Made by a program: the position numbers and the translations under genes. The notes under the pieces are model-generated. The model had not been told where the DNA came from, made no database searches, and saw only the letters and a program-made list of their open reading frames with translations. Shown in pieces: positions 29,033-37,560 of a stretch of 64,000 nt of DNA. The stretch is from contig NZ_JAQGCZ010000004.1 of the NCBI RefSeq assembly GCF_027706845.1, forward strand, positions 248,001 through 312,000. The letters run 5' to 3'. The first letter of the stretch is position 1; each line of letters starts with the position of its first letter. The DNA is from Mycolicibacterium sp. BiH015. Its GTDB lineage: Bacteria > Actinomycetota > Actinomycetes > Mycobacteriales > Mycobacteriaceae.

Positions 29033-30529
29033 GTGACCCTGCACCAGCTCTACGTGGCGCTGTTCCTCGGCGGCCTCGTGCTGCTGGCGAGCATTGCCGC
29101 GACACGGCTGGCCACCGGGGTCGGCCTGCCAAGCCTATTGCTGTTCCTCGGGGTCGGTGTGCTTGTCGGCGAGGACGGACTCGGGCTGCAGTTCGACAAT
29201 GCCCAACTGGCGCAGGATCTGGGCACCGCGGCGCTTGCGGTCATCCTCGTCGAAGGCGGTCTGACAACCCGGTTCAACGACATCCGAAAAGTCCTCGCAC
29301 CCGCCGGGGTGCTCGCCACCGTCGGCGTCGGCGTCAGCACGTTGGTGACCGCCGCCGCCGTGCACTGGCTACTCGGCATGGACTGGCAACTGGCGTTGCT
29401 GCTGGGCGCCGTCGTCTCCAGCACGGATGCCGCCGCGGTGTTTTCCGTGCTGCGTGTGGTGCCGCTGCCGCGCCGGCTCAGCGGACTGCTGGAAGCCGAA
29501 TCGGGATTCAACGACGCGCCCGCGGTGGTCCTGGTGATGCTGTTCAGCGCGACGCCGTTGAACCTCGACCCGATCGCGATTGCCGGAACACTGTTGTACG
29601 AGTTGGTGATCGGCACCGCGATCGGGCTTGCTTTCGGCTTCCTCGGCGCGATGACGTTGCGCCGCATGGCGTTGCCTGCCGCCGGTCTGTATCCGCTCGC
29701 GACGTTCGGGCTCTGCATGGTGGCGTTCGCCGCCGCAGGCACGGTGCACAGCAGCGGCTTCCTCGCCGCATACCTGTCGGGTGTGGTGCTCGCGAACTCG
29801 AGCCTGCCGCACCGCTCGGCCACCCGATCGTTCGCGGAGGGATCGGGCTGGCTCGCCCAGATCGGTGTGTTCGTCATCCTCGGCCTGTTGGTGTCTCCCG
29901 ACGAGCTGCTCGCCGAGGTGGTGCCCGCCATCGTCACCGGGCTGGTCCTGCTGCTGCTCGCCAGACCGCTGTCGGTTCTCGTGTCGCTCATCGGGTTTCG
30001 CGTGCCGTGGCGCGAACAGGTGTTCTTGTCGTGGGCGGGCCTGCGCGGCGCGGTGCCCATCGTGCTGTGCACCTACCCGACCGTGGCGGGAGTGCCCGAC
30101 AGCTCGCGGCTGCTCAACATCGTCTTCATCCTGGTGGTGCTCTACACCGTCATCCAGGGGCCGAGTCTGCGCCTGGTGGCCGAACGTCTGAATCTCATCC
30201 CACGTGACACCACCCGCGAAATCCAGGTCGACGCAGCGCCGTTGGACGTGCTGGGTGCCGAACTGCTGACGATGACCGTGCTGCCGGGGTCGCGTCTGCA
30301 CAACGTCACGGTGCTGGAGTTGCGGCTTCCCGACCCGAGTGTGATCACGTTGATCATCCGGGCAGGACAGCCGTTCGTTCCCGAGCGCGTGACCCGGCTC
30401 GCGATCGGCGACAAGCTGTTGATCGTGACCACGACGGCGACGCGCGACCTCGCCGAGCGGCGGCTGCGCGCGGTCAGCCGCCGCGGCAAGCTCGCCTACT
30501 GGTTCGACGAGTACGGCGACCCGGCTTAG
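29033..30529 (+). CDS. K+(cation)/H+ antiporter, CPA1/NhaP2-like with TrkA-C domain
   Basis: 498 residues from a GTG start. About 12-13 TM helices carry antiporter motifs: VILVEGGLTTRF, SSTDAAAVFSVLR, LLEAESGFNDAPAVVLV (the ND pair of CPA1), LSWAGLRGAVPIVL. A C-terminal RCK-C/TrkA-C domain (about residues 405-485, ELLTMTVLPGSRLHN... LAIGDKLLIV) suggests regulation by ligand. The GFNDAP and GLRGAVPI motifs fit an electroneutral cation/proton exchanger of the NhaP2/CvrA type. Pairs with the divergent TrkA gene. Confidence 0.88.
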   Translation: MTLHQLYVALFLGGLVLLASIAATRLATGVGLPSLLLFLGVGVLVGEDGLGLQFDNAQLAQDLGTAALAVILVEGGLTTRFNDIRKVLAPAGVLATVGVGVSTLVTAAAVHWLLGMDWQLALLLGAVVSSTDAAAVFSVLRVVPLPRRLSGLLEAESGFNDAPAVVLVMLFSATPLNLDPIAIAGTLLYELVIGTAIGLAFGFLGAMTLRRMALPAAGLYPLATFGLCMVAFAAAGTVHSSGFLAAYLSGVVLANSSLPHRSATRSFAEGSGWLAQIGVFVILGLLVSPDELLAEVVPAIVTGLVLLLLARPLSVLVSLIGFRVPWREQVFLSWAGLRGAVPIVLCTYPTVAGVPDSSRLLNIVFILVVLYTVIQGPSLRLVAERLNLIPRDTTREIQVDAAPLDVLGAELLTMTVLPGSRLHNVTVLELRLPDPSVITLIIRAGQPFVPERVTRLAIGDKLLIVTTTATRDLAERRLRAVSRRGKLAYWFDEYGDPA

Positions 30530-30616
30530 CGCGCCGAGCGCACGGTTGTTGACCGAAATCGCGAAAATTCCGTCATCAAGCGTGCATTCGACGAGTACGC
30601 CGACCCGGCTAGCGCG
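30503..30616. repeat. Imperfect direct repeat joining the 3' ends of two convergent genes
   Basis: The end of the antiporter gene (30503-30533, beginning TTCGACGAGTACGGCGACCC) is repeated at 30587-30616 with one substitution and one base missing, 84 bases apart. The second copy contains the stop codon of the DUF1707 gene on the other strand. The 53 bases between the copies are relatively AT-rich and hold no gene. Confidence 0.75.
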
Positions 30617-31052
30617 TCCTGAATCCCGGGCAGGCCGGGAAGCCGCGGCGGATCGGCAGTGCGTGGCTGAGGACGCCGATGCCCGCGCCGAGGATCGGCC
30701 AGATCGGCCAGAAATACCAGGAGCCCGTGCCCAGACCGACGGCCAGCCATACGGTCAACACGATGACGACCATGGCCACATACGCGGCGAGGTGCAGGTG
30801 GATGCCCCGTCGCGCCGCCGCCAGCCTGGCCGCCTTGCGCCGCGGATCGTTGCGACGGAGCTCGGCAACGGGCAGGTCGACGGTGAGCTGCCGCAGGTCT
30901 GGCGTCTTGAGTGCGTCGTACACCTGCTGCAGCCGTGCTTCGTATTCGGCCATGTCGAGGTAACCCAGGGCCAGCGCTTGGCCGAGAAGCTCGGCGGTCT
31001 CCTCGCGCTCGCGATCGCCGGCGCGCACTGAGGTCGGGATTGCGGTGGCCAT
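30609..31052 (-). CDS. DUF1707 membrane protein with 2TM domain
   Basis: 147 residues. An N-terminal DUF1707 domain (SVRAGDREREETAELLGQALALGYLDMAEYEARL... LTVDLP) is followed by two TM helices (about 87-125, a 2TM pattern with tryptophans, WYFWPIWPILGAGIGVL). These proteins are common in actinobacteria and of unknown function. The start at 31052 is supported by GGGAGGAAT directly upstream. The last four residues and stop lie in a duplicated segment of the neighbouring antiporter gene. Confidence 0.85.
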   Translation of the reverse strand: MATAIPTSVRAGDREREETAELLGQALALGYLDMAEYEARLQQVYDALKTPDLRQLTVDLPVAELRRNDPRRKAARLAAARRGIHLHLAAYVAMVVIVLTVWLAVGLGTGSWYFWPIWPILGAGIGVLSHALPIRRGFPACPGFRTR

Positions 31053-31065
31053 GATTCCTCCCAAT

Positions 31066-31115
31066 CTTGACAATGACTAGTTCAGACAATGCCACCACAA
31101 CTAGGCAGTGTCAAG
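31066..31115 (-). promoter_or_regulatory. Promoter region and long inverted repeat upstream of the DUF1707 gene
   Basis: On the minus strand TTGACA (31114-31109) is followed after 17 bases by CATTGT (31091-31086), a plausible -35/-10 pair. The arms CTTGACA at 31066-31072 and TGTCAAG at 31109-31115 form an inverted repeat across the region. Two ACTAG elements (31076-31080 and 31100-31104) add symmetry, suggesting a regulated promoter. Confidence 0.45.
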
Positions 31116-31151
31116 ATTTATTTCGCCCGGCGAAGCCGGCGTCCGACAGGC

Positions 31152-33320
31152 CTACCGGGATTCCGCGAACTTCCGCAGCGACTCCACCTGAACCGGGTCC
31201 AACGACGGGCGCACGGTCTCGCGGGCCTTGGCCACATCGGCTGCGGTGACGTCGGCTGCGTCGATCGACCGGCGCATCGCCGTCAGCGCGGCCTCGCGCA
31301 GCAGCGCTACGCAATCGGCGGCGCTGTAGCCGTCGAGTTCGCCCGCGAGAGCCTCCAGATCGACATCAGGCGCCAGCGGCACGGATTTGCCCGCGGTCTT
31401 CAGGATCTGTGTGCGCGCCTCGGCGTCGGGCGGCTCGACGAACACGAGCCTCTCCAGCCGACCGGGCCGCAGCAGCGCCGGATCGATCAGGTCGGGGCGG
31501 TTCGTGGCGCCGAGTACCACCACGTCGCGTAGCGGCTCGATGCCGTCGAGTTCTGTCAGCATGGCCGCCACCACGCGATCGGTGACCCCGGAGTCGAAGC
31601 TCTGCCCGCGCCGCGGCGCCAGCGCGTCGATTTCATCGAGGAACACCAGCGACGGCGCCGAATCGCGGGCGCGCTGGAACAGCTCCCGCACCGCCTTCTC
31701 GGACGAGCCGACCCATTTGTCCATCAGCTCAGCACCTTTCACGGCGTGCACGCTGAGTCGGCCCGAACTCGCAAGCGCCCGGACGACGAACGTCTTACCG
31801 CACCCGGGTGGCCCGTACAGCAGCACACCACGCGGCGGTTGCACGCCGAGGCGCTGGAAGGTCTCGGGGTGTTGCAGCGGCCACAGCACCGCCTCGGTGA
31901 GTGCCTGCTTGGTTTCGGCCATGTCGCCGACGTCCTCGAGGGTGACGGAGCCGACCGACACCTCCTCGGCGGCCGAACGGGACAATGGCCGTATCACGCC
32001 GAGCGCGCCCACGAGATCCCCCTGGATCAGCGCCGGGTCGTCACCGGTCTCACTGGCCCGCGCCGCCGCCCGCAGGGCCGCCTCGCGCACCAGTGCGGCA
32101 AGGTCGGCCACAACGAAACCTGGTGTGCGCTCCGCGATTTCGTCGAGTTCGAGGTCGCTTGCGGGAACGTCGCGCAACAGCACCCCGAGCAGTTGTTCGC
32201 GGACTGCTCCGTCGGGCAGGCTCAACCCCAGCTCGCGGTCGCACAGATCCGGTGCGCGCAGCCGAGGATCGACGCTGTCGGGCAGGGCCGACGTCGCGAC
32301 GAACGCCACGCCCCTGGTCGCGACGGCCGAGCGTAGCTCGGTGAGGATCAGCGTTGCGACCGGGTCTGCAGGTACCGGAAGCAGCGCGTCGACGTCGGTG
32401 ACCACCAGCACCCCGCCACCGTCGCGCACGGCGGCGACGGCGGAGGAGACGTTGGCCAGGCGGTCCTCGGGTCGCAGTGAGCCGACCTCCGGACCGTCGA
32501 GCTCGACGAGGCGCCGGCCGGCGCAGACCGTTCGCACCAGCGTCGCCTTGCCGACACCGGCCGGCCCGGACACCAGGACTCCCAGATTGGCTGTGGCACC
32601 CAGCTTTTCCAGCAGCTCGGGTTGGTCGAGAGCGAGCTTGAGCCACTCGGTGAGTCGCCCGGCCTGGGAATGGGCGCCCTTGAGGTCGTCGTAGCTGACG
32701 GCGGGCTGTTTGGCGTCGGCCTCCACGACGTGCGCTGAACTGGCGGCCTCGTGCCGGGCGGGCGTGGGCGCATCGCCCCAACAGACCAGCGAATTGGGTT
32801 GCACGCTCACGGGTCCCGCGGGGTCGACGTCGGTGACGGTGAGCAGCTCCGAGGTCCACGTGATGCCGACCGAGGAGGCCAGCGCGGCACTGGCCGCCGA
32901 TGTCGAGGTGCCGGGGCCGAGGTCGCGGGGGAGCAGCGACACCGTGTCGCCGACCGTCATCACCTTGCCCAGCAGCGCCTGACGCAGCGTCGCCGCGGTA
33001 ATCGACTGGGTGGCCAGGCGGGAGCCGTTGAGCGTCACCGACCGTGCGCCGTAGACGGTGACGGGCGCGACGAGCACCGAGGTGTCCTCCCGCAGACCCG
33101 CGTTGGACAGCGTGACGTCGTCGAGCAGAGCGGTGCCGGTGGGTGTGCCGGCCGGGGCGACGCCGACCACCGCTGCGGTCGTGCGCGAACCGGTCAGCGA
33201 GATGGCGTCCCACTCCCGGATACCCAGCGCGGCAATCGCTTCGGGGTGGAGCCGGACCACACCGCGGCGGGAGTCCAGCGCCGAGGTGTTGAGCCGGGCC
33301 GTGAGGACTAGATCGGGCAC
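31152..33320 (-). CDS. p97/VCP-like AAA ATPase (Rv0435c / Msm0858-like)
   Basis: 722 residues from a GTG: an N-terminal double-psi-barrel-like domain (about 1-185) and two AAA modules. D2 is intact: Walker A GPPGCGKT (503-510), pore loop around MDKWVGSSE (533-541), Walker B LVFLDEID (558-565), and the arginine-finger region GATNRPDLIDPALLRPGRLE. D1 is degenerate: GPAGVGKA (252-259) has Ala for the Ser/Thr, and VVTDVD (306-311) lacks the catalytic Glu. Homologous hexamers unfold proteins; the mycobacterial role is not established. One base separates it from pssA upstream. Confidence 0.92.
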   Translation of the reverse strand: MPDLVLTARLNTSALDSRRGVVRLHPEAIAALGIREWDAISLTGSRTTAAVVGVAPAGTPTGTALLDDVTLSNAGLREDTSVLVAPVTVYGARSVTLNGSRLATQSITAATLRQALLGKVMTVGDTVSLLPRDLGPGTSTSAASAALASSVGITWTSELLTVTDVDPAGPVSVQPNSLVCWGDAPTPARHEAASSAHVVEADAKQPAVSYDDLKGAHSQAGRLTEWLKLALDQPELLEKLGATANLGVLVSGPAGVGKATLVRTVCAGRRLVELDGPEVGSLRPEDRLANVSSAVAAVRDGGGVLVVTDVDALLPVPADPVATLILTELRSAVATRGVAFVATSALPDSVDPRLRAPDLCDRELGLSLPDGAVREQLLGVLLRDVPASDLELDEIAERTPGFVVADLAALVREAALRAAARASETGDDPALIQGDLVGALGVIRPLSRSAAEEVSVGSVTLEDVGDMAETKQALTEAVLWPLQHPETFQRLGVQPPRGVLLYGPPGCGKTFVVRALASSGRLSVHAVKGAELMDKWVGSSEKAVRELFQRARDSAPSLVFLDEIDALAPRRGQSFDSGVTDRVVAAMLTELDGIEPLRDVVVLGATNRPDLIDPALLRPGRLERLVFVEPPDAEARTQILKTAGKSVPLAPDVDLEALAGELDGYSAADCVALLREAALTAMRRSIDAADVTAADVAKARETVRPSLDPVQVESLRKFAESR

Positions 33321-33321
33321 G

Positions 33322-34188
33322 TCACTCTCGCGGTGGTCGGCGCAGGCCCAGGCGCATCGTCGACCGGCGCGGCTGGGCCCGCTGAGTCCGGTGGGTGCGG
33401 CGGATAGCGCGGCGGACGGCACGCTGCTGGCGTGGCCTCTCGTCCCAGATCTCCGGATGTGCAGCGAGGAAACGCTTGGTGCGGAACGCGAACGGGATGT
33501 GCAGGAAATAGGCCACGATGATGACCAGGATGACGACGTAGCCGTAGAGGATCGACGCCGCGACGCCGATCGCGAGCAGGGCCAGCAGGGGGGCCACCAT
33601 GTTCGGCGGCACCGAGAACGTGTGGATCTTGCGCATCGGCAGCGTGCTGACGACCAGCAGTGAGACGGCGATCATCCAGATCACGACGGCGGGCTCGGAA
33701 GTCCACCAACCCTCACCGAACTGCATCTTGGCCGCCAGCGGGCCGATCGCGCCGATCGCGCCCGCCGGTGCGGGCATGCCGGTGAAGTACTTCTTCTCGT
33801 AGGCGGGCTGGTCGACCGACAGCATCGCGTTGTAGCGGGCGAGCCGCAGCACGATACAGACGGCGTACAGAAGCACGACGATCCAGCCGATCCGCGACGT
33901 CGACAGCAGCGTGCCGTAAACGATGAACGCCGGTGCGACGCCGAAGTTCACGGCGTCGGCCAGCGAGTCGATCTCCTCACCCATCTTCGATGTGGCCTTC
34001 AGGGCGCGGGCGAGCCTGCCGTCGAGCGCATCGAGGATCGCGGCGATCGCGAGGAACGCCATCGCCTCGGTGGGCCGGTTGTCCAGTGCGAATTTCACCG
34101 CGCTCAGGCCCAGGCAGATGGCGGCGACCGTCATCGCGCTGGGCAGGATCTTGACGCTGACGACCGGCGTCTTGAGGCGCGCCCTCAT
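33322..34188 (-). CDS. pssA: CDP-diacylglycerol-serine O-phosphatidyltransferase
   Basis: 288 residues, about eight TM helices. The CDP-alcohol phosphotransferase signature is complete: DGRLARALKATSKMGEEIDS followed by LAD (DGxxAR...G...D...D). It makes phosphatidylserine at the membrane, the precursor for the next enzyme, Psd. The C-terminus is Arg-rich. The start at 34188 overlaps the psd stop (TGATG), so synthesis of the two enzymes is coupled. Orthologue of Rv0436c. Confidence 0.94.
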   Translation of the reverse strand: MRARLKTPVVSVKILPSAMTVAAICLGLSAVKFALDNRPTEAMAFLAIAAILDALDGRLARALKATSKMGEEIDSLADAVNFGVAPAFIVYGTLLSTSRIGWIVVLLYAVCIVLRLARYNAMLSVDQPAYEKKYFTGMPAPAGAIGAIGPLAAKMQFGEGWWTSEPAVVIWMIAVSLLVVSTLPMRKIHTFSVPPNMVAPLLALLAIGVAASILYGYVVILVIIVAYFLHIPFAFRTKRFLAAHPEIWDERPRQQRAVRRAIRRTHRTQRAQPRRSTMRLGLRRPPRE

Positions 34189-34886
34189 CAGGGCAGCTCG
34201 GCCAGCACGGTCTCGCCGGCCACCGACCGCTGCCCGACCGACACCAGGATCTGTGACCCGGCGGGCAGGTAGGTGTCGAGGCGGGAGCCGTAGCGGATCA
34301 GGCCGTAGGTCTCGCCGAGTTCGACCTTGTCGCCGGGCCGCACGTCGCACACGATGCGGCGGGCCAGCAGACCCGCGATCTGCACGGCGATGACCTCGGC
34401 ACCCTCCGGGCTGCGGATGGCGACGCTGTTGCGTTCGTTGTCGGCGCTCGCTGCGGCCAGCTCGGCGGAGCCGAATAGGCCGGGCCGATGCTTGACGGCC
34501 ACCACCTCACCGGCGAGCGGGGCCCGCTGGACGTGCGCGTCGAAGAGTGACAGGAAAATGCTGATTCGGGGCAAAGGTGTTGCGGGGAGCCCGAGTTCGC
34601 TCGGTGGGACTTCGTCCTCGATCAGGCAGATCAGTCCGTCGGCCGGGGCGACGACGACACCGGGGCGGGTCGGTGCGACGCGCGGCGGGTGACGGAAGAA
34701 CGCGGCGTTGGCGGCAGCCGCGGCGAGGCCGGTGTTGCGTAACCAGCGGGTCCTGCGCCCGGCGAGCGCGACGGCGAGGCTCGCGCCGACGAACGGCAAC
34801 CCGGCGGAGTGCATCGGGGGAACGGTGGTGCGAACCAGGGCCGCCAGGCGCGCTGGTCCTGTCTTGAGGTCGGGGCGTCTGGCCAT
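34188..34886 (-). CDS. psd: Phosphatidylserine decarboxylase
   Basis: 232 residues, of the short pyruvoyl-dependent type. It decarboxylates phosphatidylserine to phosphatidylethanolamine. The self-cleavage site is in [14 protein letters not shown]: the GS bond is broken and the Ser becomes the pyruvoyl group (RFGS in many relatives, RYGS here). [19 protein letters not shown] is the other family hallmark. The start at 34886 gives the length expected for Rv0437c. Confidence 0.94.
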   Translation of the reverse strand: MARRPDLKTGPARLAALVRTTVPPMHSAGLPFVGASLAVALAGRRTRWLRNTGLAAAAANAAFFRHPPRVAPTRPGVVVAPADGLICLIEDEVPPSELGLPATPLPRISIFLSLFDAHVQRAPLAGEVVAVKHRPGLFGSAELAAASADNERNSVAIRSPEGAEVIAVQIAGLLARRIVCDVRPGDKVELGETYGLIRYGSRLDTYLPAGSQILVSVGQRSVAGETVLAELP

Positions 34887-34906
34887 GGTGTGAGCGAGTC
34901 TACGGG

Positions 34907-36124
34907 CTAACGCAGGTCCCACACCTGCACACGGGACCCCGCGGCCAGCTCGGCGGTGTCCTCGTCGATCTCCAGCAGGCAGTTCGCCGACGCCAGCCAG
35001 CGCAGGTGATGCGACGCCGGAGGGCCGTAGCTGGTCACGGTGTCGGCGACCGGGTCGAACACGCCCCGACGGAACTGACGTTTACCGCGTGGCGACGTCA
35101 GGTCCTCGGTCAGCGTTGCGGCGCGGCGGGGCCGTTCGTTGGCGGTCAGCCCCATCGCGGCCCGCAGCGCCGGGCGGACGAACACCTCGAACGACACGAG
35201 CGAGCTCACCGGGTTCCCGGGCAGCGTGACGATCGGGATGCCGTCCACCCTGCCGGCGCCCTGCGGCATCCCCGGTTGCATCGCGACCTTGACGAACTCG
35301 ACGGCGCCCTGGCCCAGGGCATCTTTGACCACCTCGTAGGCGCCGGCGCTGACGCCGCCGGTCGTGATGATCAGGTCCGCCTCACCGCCGCGGGAGCCGG
35401 CGTAGCCCTGCAGCGTCTCCCGGAACGCGTCCACGTTGTCGTCGCTCATCGGCGATGCGATCACCTCGGCGCCCGCGTCGCGCACGGCGGCGGCGAGCAT
35501 CACGCCGTTGGACTCGTAGATCTGCCCCGGCTTCAGAGGTTGGCCCGCCGGGACCAGTTCGGTTCCGGTCGACATGACCAGAACCCGCAGGCGCGGCAGC
35601 ACCGTCAGCTCGGCGAGACCCAACGCGGCCGCCAGCCCGAGGGCCGCCGGCGTCACCACCTGCCCTGCCTGCAGCACCGTCGTCCCGGAGGTGACGTCCT
35701 CACCGGCACGGCGAATGTGCTGGCCGACCTTCGTGCTCGCGCGGATCGTCACGGTGTCCACGCCGCCGTCGGTGGACTCGACCGGAACGACGGACGTGGC
35801 ACCGGCCGGCAGCGGGGCGCCGGTCATGATGCGGTGTGCAGTGCCCGGCGTCAGCGTCGGGATGTCGGTGCGGCCGGCGGGGATGTCCTCGGCCACGGGA
35901 AGGCGTACCGGATTCTCGTCGGTGGCCGAGGCGATGTCCTCGGTGAGAACGGCGTAGCCGTCCATGGCGGAATTGTCGAAGCCCGGAAGCGACAGCGGCG
36001 CGACCACGTCCGCAGCGAGAACCAGACCGAGCGCATCGGCGATCGGAACCTGCGCCGCGGGCCGCGCGGTGATCAGGTCGGCGACCACGCGGCGGTGTTC
36101 TTCGACTGAACGCATCGGGGGCAT
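34907..36124 (-). CDS. moeA: Molybdopterin molybdenumtransferase MoeA
   Basis: 405 residues, the length of M. tuberculosis MoeA2. It inserts molybdate into adenylylated molybdopterin. Motifs: [37 protein letters not shown], the MoCF-BD domain with [28 protein letters not shown] and [15 protein letters not shown]. The start at 36124 overlaps the SDR stop (TGATG). Placement in a phospholipid cluster is conserved in mycobacteria but functionally unexplained. Confidence 0.93.
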   Translation of the reverse strand: MPPMRSVEEHRRVVADLITARPAAQVPIADALGLVLAADVVAPLSLPGFDNSAMDGYAVLTEDIASATDENPVRLPVAEDIPAGRTDIPTLTPGTAHRIMTGAPLPAGATSVVPVESTDGGVDTVTIRASTKVGQHIRRAGEDVTSGTTVLQAGQVVTPAALGLAAALGLAELTVLPRLRVLVMSTGTELVPAGQPLKPGQIYESNGVMLAAAVRDAGAEVIASPMSDDNVDAFRETLQGYAGSRGGEADLIITTGGVSAGAYEVVKDALGQGAVEFVKVAMQPGMPQGAGRVDGIPIVTLPGNPVSSLVSFEVFVRPALRAAMGLTANERPRRAATLTEDLTSPRGKRQFRRGVFDPVADTVTSYGPPASHHLRWLASANCLLEIDEDTAELAAGSRVQVWDLR

Positions 36125-37041
36125 CAGATCCCGAACTTCACGCCGGTCAGCTCCTCGGACACCGCCCACAGGCGCTGCTGCACCGCGACGTCGCGTGACT
36201 GGGCGTTCGACTCGACGAGCACCGGGTGGCCGACCAACTCGCGGAATCCCGACGGTCCGTAGTACTGGCCACCCTCGGCGGCGGGGTCGGTGGCGGCCCG
36301 CAACGTCGCGAGGGCGCCGACCGCAGGGCTGTTGGTGACGAGTCCGGCCAGCTGCGCGAAACCGGGGAGGCCCGAGCCGGGGATGTGGCGCATCAGCTCG
36401 GTATTGGAAATGCCGGGGTGCGCGGCCACCGCGATGGTGGGCGCGCCTTTGTCGGCGAGCCTGCGCTGCAGTTCGTAGGTGAACATCAGGTTGGCGAGCT
36501 TGGACTGGCCGTAGGCGGCGACGCGGTTGTACGACCGCTCCCACTGAAGGTCGTCGAAGTGAATACCGGCTCTGATGTTGTGGGCGATGCTGGCGACCGT
36601 CACCACCCGCGACCCCGGGACCTCGAGCAGGTTGTCCAGCAGCAGCCCGGTGAACGCGAAATGCCCGAGGTGGTTGGTGCCGAATTGCAGTTCAAAACCG
36701 TCGCGGGTGACCTGCTTGGGCGGGTACATCACGCCGGCGTTGTTGATCAGCAGGTCGATCCGCGGATGGGCGGCGCGCAGGGCGTCGGTGGCGGTGCGGA
36801 CGCTCGCCAGCGACGACAGGTCGAGCTCCTGCAGCGTGACGGCTGCGCCGGGGTGCTTTCGGGCGATCGCGTCCAGCGCTTTCTGGCCTTTGCCCGCATT
36901 GCGCACCGCGAGGACGACGCGGGCGCCCTTACCGGCGAGCACCAGGGCGGCTTCGTAGCCGATCCCGGTGTTGGCGCCGGTGATGATGACGGTGCGGCCG
37001 GTCTGGTCGGGTACGTCGGCGGCGGTCCATTTGTTGGTCAT
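36124..37041 (-). CDS. Short-chain dehydrogenase/reductase, retinol-dehydrogenase-like (Rv0439c-like)
   Basis: 305 residues. NAD(P) motif TGANTGIG, structural NNAG, and catalytic YGQSK in AAYGQSKLANLMF. Similar in sequence throughout to the SDR at 46075-46977 (both have DGFELQFGTNHLGHFAFTG-type and WERSY elements), so the two are paralogues. The substrate is unknown. It is probably the first gene of SDR-moeA-psd-pssA-ATPase, a run of overlapping or near-abutting minus-strand genes. Confidence 0.88.
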   Translation of the reverse strand: MTNKWTAADVPDQTGRTVIITGANTGIGYEAALVLAGKGARVVLAVRNAGKGQKALDAIARKHPGAAVTLQELDLSSLASVRTATDALRAAHPRIDLLINNAGVMYPPKQVTRDGFELQFGTNHLGHFAFTGLLLDNLLEVPGSRVVTVASIAHNIRAGIHFDDLQWERSYNRVAAYGQSKLANLMFTYELQRRLADKGAPTIAVAAHPGISNTELMRHIPGSGLPGFAQLAGLVTNSPAVGALATLRAATDPAAEGGQYYGPSGFRELVGHPVLVESNAQSRDVAVQQRLWAVSEELTGVKFGI

Positions 37042-37077
37042 GAGATCAACTTACGGAGGCGTTCTAGTGTCGAGGGC

Positions 37078-37560
37078 GTGCACCTCGTCGAACCGGCGCA
37101 CCCGCCGAGCCGGAAAGCGCCGCTCGTCTGGGCCATCGGGGCAGCCGTTCCTTGGTTGGTCGCGGTCGTGGCGCAGGTCGTGTGGTTCGTGCTCGACGGG
37201 CGGGCGCCCTGGCTACACGCGCTCGTCGCCGCCGCCACCATGGTCGGGGTGGCGGTGTCGGTCGTCGTCGCACCGCTGTGGCGCTATCGCGTTCATCGGT
37301 GGGAACTGGATCCGACGGCGGTCTACACCCGGTCGGGGTGGCTCGTTCAGGAACGCCGGATCGCCCCGATCTCGCGGGTGCAGACGGTCGACACGTACCG
37401 GGGACCGTTGGACCGGCTGTTCGGGTTGGCCAACGTGACGGTGACGACGGCGTCGTCGGCCGGCGCCGTCCGCATCGTCGCGCTCGATGTCGACGTCGCC
37501 GATCAGGTCGTGGCGCGACTGACCGACATCGCGGCGCTGGGGGCCGAGGACGCCACATGA
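37078..37560 (+). CDS. PH-domain membrane protein, YdbS-like
   Basis: 160 residues from a GTG. Two N-terminal TM helices (about 12-35 and 42-64) precede a bacterial PH (bPH2) domain: WELDPTAVYTRSGWLVQERRIAPISRVQTVDTYRGPLDRLFGLANVTVTT. It is paired by an ATGA overlap with a larger protein having the same domain type, as with YdbS/YdbT pairs in other bacteria. Role unknown; an envelope or secretion-related function is often suspected. Confidence 0.85.
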   Translation: MHLVEPAHPPSRKAPLVWAIGAAVPWLVAVVAQVVWFVLDGRAPWLHALVAAATMVGVAVSVVVAPLWRYRVHRWELDPTAVYTRSGWLVQERRIAPISRVQTVDTYRGPLDRLFGLANVTVTTASSAGAVRIVALDVDVADQVVARLTDIAALGAEDAT

